Origin: Methanoregula sp.
GTDB taxonomy: Archaea; Halobacteriota; Methanomicrobia; Methanomicrobiales; Methanospirillaceae
NCBI GenBank assembly: GCA_026394695.1
Contig: JAPKXT010000125.1
Span: forward strand, 1 to 20,067
DNA: 20,067 bases
Reading direction: 5' to 3'
Position 1 is the first letter of the stretch. The number at the start of each line of letters is the position of its first letter. Positions 14,962 through 20,067 of the stretch are shown piece by piece. The notes beneath the pieces were generated by a model that searched no databases, had not been told where the DNA came from, and saw nothing but the letters and a program-made list of their open reading frames with translations. The translations under genes and the position numbers were made by a program.

Positions 14962-16612
14962 GACAAACGGCTGCTCCGCTGTCCCGGAGACTATCTTCTC
15001 GGAAACGTGCCGTCACTTTGAGGGCCTCATCCTCGATCCGTAGCTTATCCGCATCAAGGCCGTGCTCTTTTAGGGTCGTGGGTATCAGGTGATCTTTTGC
15101 AATCGCGAACTTCTCGTTCTTTGTATAACCCGAGATCTCGATCAGCTCCATCCGGTCGAGAAGCGGTGCCGGTATCGTTGCAAGAGAGTTGGCAGTCGCG
15201 ATGAACAACACATCTGAAAGGTCATAGGGGATTTCCAGGTAATGGTCCGAGAAGGTGTTGTTCTGCTCCGGGTCGAGGACTTCTAAGAGTGCGCTCGCCG
15301 GATCTCCTGCATACGACATTGCCAGTTTGTCGACCTCGTCGAGGATGAAAACGGGGTTTTTCGTGCCTGCTTTTTGTATGCCATGGATAATTCTTCCGGG
15401 CAGGGCACCGACATAGGTCCTCCGGTGCCCCCGGATCTCAGCTTCATCCCTGACCCCACCAAGGCTGATCCTGACGTACTTCCGCCCGAGGGCTTCGGCA
15501 ATGCTTTTGCCAAGGCTCGTCTTTCCTGTGCCGGGCGGGCCGGCAAAGAGAAGAATCGAACCCTGTTTTTCCTGCCGGAGTTTCATGACCGCAAGGTGCT
15601 GGATGATCCTCTCTTTGACCTTTTCAAGCCCGTTGTGGTGACTATCAAGCACGCGGCGGGCCTGACCGATATCGATGCTTTTTCTCTCTTCGGTTACCCA
15701 GGGAAGATCGAGCAGGAGGTCAAGATAATTCCGGATCACGGAACTTTCATGGTTTTGGCTGCCACCGGTCTCGAGTTTTTTTACTTCTGCCAATGCCTTT
15801 TTTCTCACATCATCGGGCATCTTTGACTGCTCAATTCTTTCCCGGTATCCTCCATCACCGGAACCGGATTCATCACTCTCATTGAGTTCTTCCTGGATCA
15901 CTTTGAGTTGTTCCCTCAATATCGCCTCACGGTTCGACTTGCTGACCTTATCAGATACTTTCTTTGACATCTCGATCTGGATGCTGATATTGTCCCTTGT
16001 CCTGATGAGGAACTCAAGGAACGTGATGTAACGCTGCCGGACAGAGACAATCTCAAGAAGTGCCTGTTTCTCGGCAAGGTTGACCGGCAGGAAGGGCATG
16101 ACGAACCCCATGATCTGGTCGACAGACTCCATCCGGTCGATCGGGCGGGTGAACTGTTCAGAGCCAGAGAACCGGTTGCTGATCTCGTGGACGGTGTTTT
16201 TTATGTCCGCGAGGATACGGGCCTTCAGGTCTTCTTCGAGATCCTCATTGTCCGGGAGCGGCTCGCAGGTTGCATAAAACCGCCCGTCCTTTTCAGACAG
16301 GGAGACTGCTTTAACTCTCTGTACAACCTCCACACAGAGCAGGTAGCCGTCGTCGGCTGGCTGTACATGCGAGATCCGGAACAGGTTGCCGGTTGTATAC
16401 AGCGACCCGGAGGTCACTTCCGATGGTCGTGTGCCGCTTCTGACTGTGAGACCTACTGCATATCCTGCATTTGGATCCTCAATTGATGCCAGCAGAAGTT
16501 CTCCGGTGGCACGGTCAACCTGGAATTTTGTACGGCTGTCCGGATAGACAACGATCTCAAAGAGTGGTATAACAATTTTTTCCGTTACATCATCAGGTTT
16601 TTCTGATTGCAT
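14948..16612 (-). CDS. lon: Lon protease, N-terminal LAN and AAA+ fragment
   Basis: 554 codons, the last about 18 out of frame with Lon. Residues 10-205 form the LAN substrate-recognition domain (IPLFEIVVYPDSRTKF...). A helical linker spans about 215-300. The AAA+ module has Walker A GPPGTGKTS (358-366), the GVRDEAEIRGHRRTYVGALP pore-loop region (386-405), Walker B VFILDEVDK (421-429) and the ATANS sensor-1 segment (472-476). The sensor-2 arginine region is lost at the junction near residue 536. The start is supported by GAGGT 6 nt upstream of the ATG at 16612. It follows marR by 54 nt, and that gap holds an operator-like site. Confidence 0.85.
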   Translation of the reverse strand: MQSEKPDDVTEKIVIPLFEIVVYPDSRTKFQVDRATGELLLASIEDPNAGYAVGLTVRSGTRPSEVTSGSLYTTGNLFRISHVQPADDGYLLCVEVVQRVKAVSLSEKDGRFYATCEPLPDNEDLEEDLKARILADIKNTVHEISNRFSGSEQFTRPIDRMESVDQIMGFVMPFLPVNLAEKQALLEIVSVRQRYITFLEFLIRTRDNISIQIEMSKKVSDKVSKSNREAILREQLKVIQEELNESDESGSGDGGYRERIEQSKMPDDVRKKALAEVKKLETGGSQNHESSVIRNYLDLLLDLPWVTEERKSIDIGQARRVLDSHHNGLEKVKERIIQHLAVMKLRQEKQGSILLFAGPPGTGKTSLGKSIAEALGRKYVRISLGGVRDEAEIRGHRRTYVGALPGRIIHGIQKAGTKNPVFILDEVDKLAMSYAGDPASALLEVLDPEQNNTFSDHYLEIPYDLSDVLFIATANSLATIPAPLLDRMELIEISGYTKNEKFAIAKDHLIPTTLKEHGLDADKLRIEDEALKVTARFREDSLRDSGAAVCRDNG

Positions 16613-16626
16613 GGTTACCTCAATAT

Positions 16627-16649
16627 TTAGTTCGAATTTACCTAACTAA
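16627..16649 (-). promoter_or_regulatory. lon: Operator-like site before lon, matching the one before marR
   Basis: On the plus strand, left half TTAGTTCGA (16627-16635) and right half CCTAACTAA (16641-16649) form an imperfect inverted repeat around ATTTA. It begins 15 nt upstream of the lon ATG, matches the site at 17101-17123 at 17 of 23 positions, and shares the core TTAGGTAAA (minus sense). It overlaps the TTTAGTTA that could be the lon TATA box, so binding should block initiation. Confidence 0.65.
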
Positions 16650-16666
16650 AGTGCAGGATAAAAAAA

Positions 16667-17086
16667 TTACCTGACCTTTTGCAGGATCCTGATCAGGAGA
16701 TCCATCTCGTCTTCATCCAGTGAATCCATCATTCGTTCAATCACCCTGCGAAGGGCATTATGTTCAGCGTTTGCAATCTTCTGCCCTTTATCGGTAAGGC
16801 GGATGTACAGGATCCTTTTGTCATCAGTGCAGGGTTTGCGATACACACACTCCCTACGGACAAATTTGTTGATCATCTCGGTGATCGTGGGTTTTGAGTT
16901 CCGGGTGATCTCAGCAAGCCTGCTGAAGGTGACTTCCTCCTGTTCATCGATGGCTTTCAGGTACGCGATCTGCCTGACCGTCATATCTGATAGCCCGCAT
17001 TCGGAGAAGATATTGCAGGAGCATTCGTTCCTGATCCTGAGTATGTTTTCAAACACTTCGAACAGTTGCTCCTCTGTATCCATCAT
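16667..17086 (-). CDS. MarR-family transcriptional regulator
   Basis: 139 aa, the usual MarR length. A dimeric winged-helix DNA-binding protein is expected, with helices at both ends for dimerisation. The centre reads MTVRQIAYLKAIDE...EVTFSRLAEITRNSKPTITEMINKFVRRECVYRKPCTDDKRILYIRLTDKG, in which helix-turn-helix (about 55-78) and wing (DDKRILYIRL, 89-98) are clear. There is a second in-frame ATG at 17083; AAGGA 7 nt before the first ATG supports 17086. The ligand is unknown; Cys22, Cys24, Cys29, Cys80 and Cys85 could allow redox sensing, but this is a guess. It lies upstream of lon on the same strand, and matching operator-like sites precede both genes, so autoregulation and lon control are likely. 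Confidence 0.9.
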   Translation of the reverse strand: MMDTEEQLFEVFENILRIRNECSCNIFSECGLSDMTVRQIAYLKAIDEQEEVTFSRLAEITRNSKPTITEMINKFVRRECVYRKPCTDDKRILYIRLTDKGQKIANAEHNALRRVIERMMDSLDEDEMDLLIRILQKVR

Positions 17087-17100
17087 ACTCCGATCCTTCG

Positions 17101-17123
17101 TTAGTTAGGGTTTACCTAATCAT
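17101..17123 (-). promoter_or_regulatory. Operator-like site before marR
   Basis: On the plus strand, left half TTAGTTAGG (17101-17109) and right half CCTAATCAT (17115-17123) surround GTTTA. It starts 15 nt upstream of the marR ATG, the same distance as the lon site from its start. It abuts the minus-strand TTTATGA (about 17121-17127), the probable TATA box. A MarR dimer here would compete with TBP/TFB. Confidence 0.65.
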
Positions 17124-17208
17124 AAACCTTGTGATACGGTTATGTTCTTCCCGGATGCGGAACCCCACCACTACCCTAACACCTCATCATGATATTTATG
17201 AACCAGAC

Positions 17209-17224
17209 CGGAAAAATAAAAAAA
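17209..17224 (-). terminator. T-rich terminator after the UPF0305 gene
   Basis: The minus strand carries a run of seven T, an A, and five more T about 35-50 nt beyond the stop of the UPF0305 gene, in a low-complexity stretch between two same-strand genes. Oligo-T tracts of this type end transcription in archaea. No hairpin is needed or seen. Confidence 0.5.
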
Positions 17225-17258
17225 TGAAGGGAAGGAGATCTTCTCAAAAGTGAAATTT

Positions 17259-17930
17259 TCAGCCGTTGAAGTTATGGAAGTCGTAACAGTTCCTGATAAA
17301 CTCCTGTTTCCGGTGTTCGCTGGCGTTGACCGGCGGCCTGAGATACCCGATCTCCGGGGTCTGGAGGGCAGGGCAGAACGGGCAGAGGGCTGCATCGACA
17401 TCGTTTGCCTTTGTCCGCACCGGGCAATACCAGACCCCATCGATGACCTCCACCTTGTCTCCGCCGGGAAATGGCATACCGACCGGATGGCCGGGAAGAC
17501 CCTGCACGAACATGCAGAACCCGACTAGGAGGAATTTTAAGAACCGTAGCCGGTCCTCACCATCCCCCTTCGTACACTGCACGGCAACCATATTCCAGAA
17601 TGCCCTGACATTATCCGGGACCGGTTCCCGCATTGAAGAGAACGTTCCCTGCTGGTCCATGAGCCGCACATTCTGGTATGTTCCCTGCAGGTAACCGGTG
17701 ATGGTCTCTTCGAGCAGCTTCCGGTAGGCGGGGTCGATATTCTGGATCTTTTCAGAAAAATTCCATCTCATCTGCTGCAGATCCCGTGGGGAGTACGCGA
17801 GCACGATGACAGCAATCGCTTTGCCAAGATCGCCACGGGTCTGTTTATTTCCGAGAAGATTGCAATCATCCGGGATAGTTGATACTGTACCCGATCGTTC
17901 ATCGTTGCCATGGAATCGCATGCCAGACAT
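17259..17930 (-). CDS. UPF0305/DUF2115 family protein (methanogen-specific)
   Basis: 223 aa. Proteins of UPF0305 (DUF2115) are found mainly in methanogenic archaea and have no established function. The diagnostic C-terminal half is present: LKFLLVGFCMFVQG, then HPVGMPFPGG (148-157), VIDGVWYCPVR (162-172) and ALCPFCPALQ (181-190). Cys169, Cys183 and Cys186 could bind a metal or an Fe-S cluster. The N-terminal 110 residues are helical and less conserved. GGAGAAGGTC lies about 7 nt before the ATG at 17930 and supports that start. It is divergent from the gene at 18107 and ends about 135 nt before the marR promoter. Confidence 0.85.
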   Translation of the reverse strand: MSGMRFHGNDERSGTVSTIPDDCNLLGNKQTRGDLGKAIAVIVLAYSPRDLQQMRWNFSEKIQNIDPAYRKLLEETITGYLQGTYQNVRLMDQQGTFSSMREPVPDNVRAFWNMVAVQCTKGDGEDRLRFLKFLLVGFCMFVQGLPGHPVGMPFPGGDKVEVIDGVWYCPVRTKANDVDAALCPFCPALQTPEIGYLRPPVNASEHRKQEFIRNCYDFHNFNG

Positions 17931-18106
17931 GATTTTAGACCTTCTCCGAAAATGATCAACCGGCCGGGTGGTTTGCCATCACCCCATTACTGCATAATCT
18001 TCTGGTCCTGATCCCATTTATTCTTCCGGTATTGGATTAGTAAAAAGTTCACGCAGGAAAAACCGGCTCAAAATATCTTCATGCAAAAAAATATTCAGGA
18101 TTACAT

Positions 18107-18745
18107 TTGGGTTCATTGACGCCCCCACCAAAAAAGGAAGAACTTACTGGGGTCATAATATCGCGTGATCCCACTACAGGTTTTATCGAGGAATATGATA
18201 AAGCATCAAAAAAAAGTGACGATGAATTTCGTAAAAATTTGATGAGTCGTGAAAAAGTTCCTGTGAATACAATTATTGATAGATTAGAAAAAGTTTGTCA
18301 ACGCGAAGGGAAAAAAATTTCACGGGATAATCTCTCCAATTTTCTTTTAAATTATTGTTACTGGACACATTTGCTAAAATGTTATACGTATTCAAAGCGA
18401 AAAAATGATCTCGAATCAATTTCTTTCCCGAAAGCCTATCGGACCGGATGTGTAAATAATTGCAGCGAAAAATGGTTATCTCATGAATTGGATTTGTTCT
18501 TTAAACTACCCAATATTAAAGTAACAGTTTTATTAGGGGCTGACGTAACAAAATTTGTTTATCGATTATTATTTCCCGATGATATGGTGGAATTGCATGA
18601 AGTCAGAACATACAAAACCTGTACTTTAATTCTTTTACCTCATCCGTCAAGAGCGAACGGAGCATCGTGGACTCCATCCACAAAATATCCCTTATTGAGA
18701 AATATCGAAGAAATAATCAAAAAATGTGATGTATCTGCCTCGTGA
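18107..18745 (+). CDS. Divergent uracil-DNA glycosylase superfamily protein
   Basis: 212 aa from a TTG start (18107), with AGGA 8 nt upstream and AAAATATC (18070-18077) as a TATA candidate; a second TTG is at 18116. The layout fits the UDG fold: an early strand VIISRDPT (16-23) where the catalytic motif A (GQDPY-like) is expected, YWTHLLKC (85-92), CSEKWLSHEL (119-128), the strand VLLGADVTKF (141-150) and motif B LPHPS (177-181) with Trp188. In this family motif A positions the attacking water and the HPS loop reads the minor groove. Its identity to known families is low by eye, so the substrate base is unknown. Codon use is strongly A/T-rich compared with neighbours, which suggests acquisition. 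There is no partner gene in the same operon that I recognise. Confidence 0.6.
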   Translation: MGSLTPPPKKEELTGVIISRDPTTGFIEEYDKASKKSDDEFRKNLMSREKVPVNTIIDRLEKVCQREGKKISRDNLSNFLLNYCYWTHLLKCYTYSKRKNDLESISFPKAYRTGCVNNCSEKWLSHELDLFFKLPNIKVTVLLGADVTKFVYRLLFPDDMVELHEVRTYKTCTLILLPHPSRANGASWTPSTKYPLLRNIEEIIKKCDVSAS

Positions 18746-19050
18746 AATTCCGCTATTCATTAATTTTGATTTTACTCCTCATATGGAACAATCATGTATA
18801 TCCAAATAAGGGGCATGTGTCAAAATACGCTCAAATCGGGCTCCGTTTACCCAACGGCGATCCGAAAAAGCCCGTAAAACCGTCCGTTTCGGTGCATGCA
18901 GAAACGGGGACATTATTGTGCTCCATTTGCCAAAATACGGCAGGAATGCACCTCGTTAAAAGCCCACCAAAGGCTCTGGAATCGATGTTATTTTTGCCTC
19001 CTATTTTATGCCATACAGACCCCGGAAACCCTTCCGGAATGCGAATATAA
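18742..19050 (+). CDS. Doubtful 102-codon ORF; part is open on both strands
   Basis: The frame starts at GTG 18742, overlapping the stop of the glycosylase-like gene. The first 20 codons encode a hydrophobic, A/T-rich stretch, and the remainder, from about 18830, is GC-richer and Pro/Cys-rich with no recognised domain. The opposite strand of the same stretch is also free of stops for about 70 codons (…KIGGKNNIDSRAFGG…). Such two-strand openness with a change in composition suggests a repeated or structured sequence rather than a normal coding region. A small stem CTCG/CGAG with a T-run follows at about 19052-19070. It may be no gene at all. Confidence 0.25.
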   Translation: MKFRYSLILILLLIWNNHVYPNKGHVSKYAQIGLRLPNGDPKKPVKPSVSVHAETGTLLCSICQNTAGMHLVKSPPKALESMLFLPPILCHTDPGNPSGMRI

Positions 19051-19157
19051 GACTCGTTTTTTCTGACGAGAGTATTATTTAAAAAAATTCGCTCCCGTTC
19101 TCACATTTACACCGAAAAAAATGATTCAATGGGAGACGCCGGATACTCATTTCCGGT

Positions 19158-20067
19158 TCATGGTTTTTCCTTTACAACGATTTTGAACACAGTTCCCGTT
19201 GTCTGGTCAAGTTCAATAGTGCCGTTCAATTGTTCCACCAGGTTCACCACCAACCGGTGCCCGAGTGATTGATTACTACTCATCCAGTCAAGGTCTTTTG
19301 GTATCCCGATACCCGTATCACTGACGGAGAGCACAAGGATATCGGCTTCCCGGCGTCCTTCAATAGTGATCTCCCCCGGAGTCCCTTTGGGAAACGCGTG
19401 CTTAATTGAGTTTGAGATGAGTTCGTTGATGATAAGGCTGAGGGGAATTGCAGAGTCTAGGGTAATGTGAAGGTCTTTCATTCTGACGTTCAACCGGATA
19501 TACTGAGGATCGACCTTATAAGACCTGAAAAGGCTCGATCCCAGAAATGTGACGGTTTCAGACAGATCGATTCTTGCAATGTCAGCGACAAGGCACATCC
19601 TCTCATGGACATGTGCCATCGCCTTGATGCGGTTCTGGAAATCCTCCATGATATTCAGAAGATTGGGGTCTTTGATATTCCGGGACTGGAGGCTGATGAG
19701 ACTTAAAATAATCTGGAGGTTGTTTTTTACCCGGTGATGAATCTCACGGAGCAGGAGCTCTCTTTCATTTAGGGAGTTCCGTATACTATCTTCTGCCATT
19801 GTTCGCTGGATAACTTCAGCCTCAAGCATGGTATTGAGGCGTTCAAGGTCAATCGTACGTGAACGGACCTGCAATTCAAGTTCTTTATTAAATCGTTTCA
19901 GTAATATTTCCGCTTGTTTCCTGTCAGTAATACTCCGTGATATCCCAATTACCTGGACAACAGACCCGTCAGGACCAAACTGAGGAACAAGCTGGGCATC
20001 AAGCCAGGTTACCTGGTCCCGGTTCTCACGCCAGAATTTTGAGTCAAAACGAACAGGTCTCTTTGTT
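19158..20067 (-). CDS. PAS/HisKA_2 sensor histidine kinase, N-terminus beyond the window
   Basis: The frame is open to the right window edge, so about 302 C-terminal residues are visible. They begin inside a PAS domain (FWRENRDQVTWLDAQLVPQF...GISRSITDRKQ), continue through a coiled linker, and then the HisKA_2 phosphoacceptor segment LLREIHHRVKNNLQ. The HATPase has N-box NELISNSIKHAF, G1 DTGIGIPKD, and a complete end with G2-like SLGHRLVVNLVEQLNG and TGTVFKIVV. No response-regulator receiver domain is attached, so the phosphate would pass to a separate protein. From the H-box to DTGIGIPKD it is roughly 80% identical, by eye, to the truncated kinase at 5177-7834; unlike that one it appears functional. 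The stop is TGA at 19158-19160. Confidence 0.9.
   Translation of the reverse strand, partial: TKRPVRFDSKFWRENRDQVTWLDAQLVPQFGPDGSVVQVIGISRSITDRKQAEILLKRFNKELELQVRSRTIDLERLNTMLEAEVIQRTMAEDSIRNSLNERELLLREIHHRVKNNLQIILSLISLQSRNIKDPNLLNIMEDFQNRIKAMAHVHERMCLVADIARIDLSETVTFLGSSLFRSYKVDPQYIRLNVRMKDLHITLDSAIPLSLIINELISNSIKHAFPKGTPGEITIEGRREADILVLSVSDTGIGIPKDLDWMSSNQSLGHRLVVNLVEQLNGTIELDQTTGTVFKIVVKEKP

Larger units (their letters stand above)
14290..16612 (-). pseudogene. lon: lon locus disrupted by an internal deletion plus frameshift
   Basis: The two Lon fragments together span 2323 nt, one more than a multiple of three. At the junction (about 15004-15012) the first frame reads ALKVTAR, then leaves Lon homology; the other frame resumes with HVSEKIVSG. 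In LonA proteins these two pieces are separated by about 20 residues carrying the Y-T-R-E-A-G-V-R sensor-2 segment. About 60-70 nt are therefore missing, so this is more than a one-base error. Both halves are otherwise well preserved, which suggests a recent event. Bacterial-type LonA is a soluble ATP-dependent protease, unlike the usual archaeal membrane LonB; its presence in a methanogen points to transfer from bacteria. Confidence 0.75.

Noticed and set aside
14290..16612. Programmed ribosomal frameshift to make full-length Lon
   Set aside because: The two frames do not simply overlap: about 20 residues of Lon are missing at the junction and no slippery heptamer is seen there.
5153..19157. 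The whole interval from tRNA-Glu to the second kinase as one genomic island
   Set aside because: It contains core genes such as serS, and no integrase or second copy of the tRNA 3' end is visible in the window; only the junction itself supports integration.

Overview
The window looks like a methanogenic archaeon of the order Methanomicrobiales, probably Methanoregula-like; the genus is an inference. The grounds are coenzyme F430 biosynthesis genes, a tRNA without encoded CCA, TATA-type promoter elements, a UPF0305/DUF2115 protein and large MEDS/PAS/HisKA_2 sensor kinases.

Region 1 (1-5227): an operon-like plus-strand run of F430 genes, cfbA (3' part only), cfbE, cfbD and cfbB, with gaps of 7 and 10 nt and one 4-nt overlap. 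cfbC is not in the window. A branched-chain aminotransferase (ilvE) and a tRNA-Glu(UUC) follow.

Region 2 (5177-11136, minus strand): a multi-PAS sensor kinase whose 3' end is cut off exactly at the 3' end of the tRNA, so that its last codons are antisense tRNA. Next come a membrane-anchored zinc-ribbon protein with a good hairpin/T-run terminator, and serS, which has a tandem 13-nt repeat upstream of its TATA element.

Region 3 (11375-13738, plus strand): a small uncharacterised protein, an apparently solitary beta-class DNA methyltransferase, a 59-aa Cys-rich protein and a 290-nt intergenic stretch with successive hairpins that may be a non-coding RNA.

Region 4 (13769-17930, minus strand): an FMN-binding split-barrel protein, a bacterial-type Lon protease gene broken by an internal deletion plus frameshift, a MarR-family regulator, and a UPF0305 protein. 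A matching 23-bp operator-like site lies 15 nt before the start codons of both marR and lon, so MarR probably controls itself and lon.

Region 5 (18107-20067): an AT-rich plus-strand gene for a divergent uracil-DNA-glycosylase-like protein, a GC-richer stretch open on both strands, and the C-terminal part of a second HisKA_2 kinase. That kinase is closely related to the truncated one in region 2 and still has the C-terminal end the first has lost.

The most notable points are the kinase/tRNA junction, the twin operators before marR and lon, the lon deletion and the candidate RNA at about 13575-13738. No CRISPR array, transposase or integrase is visible.
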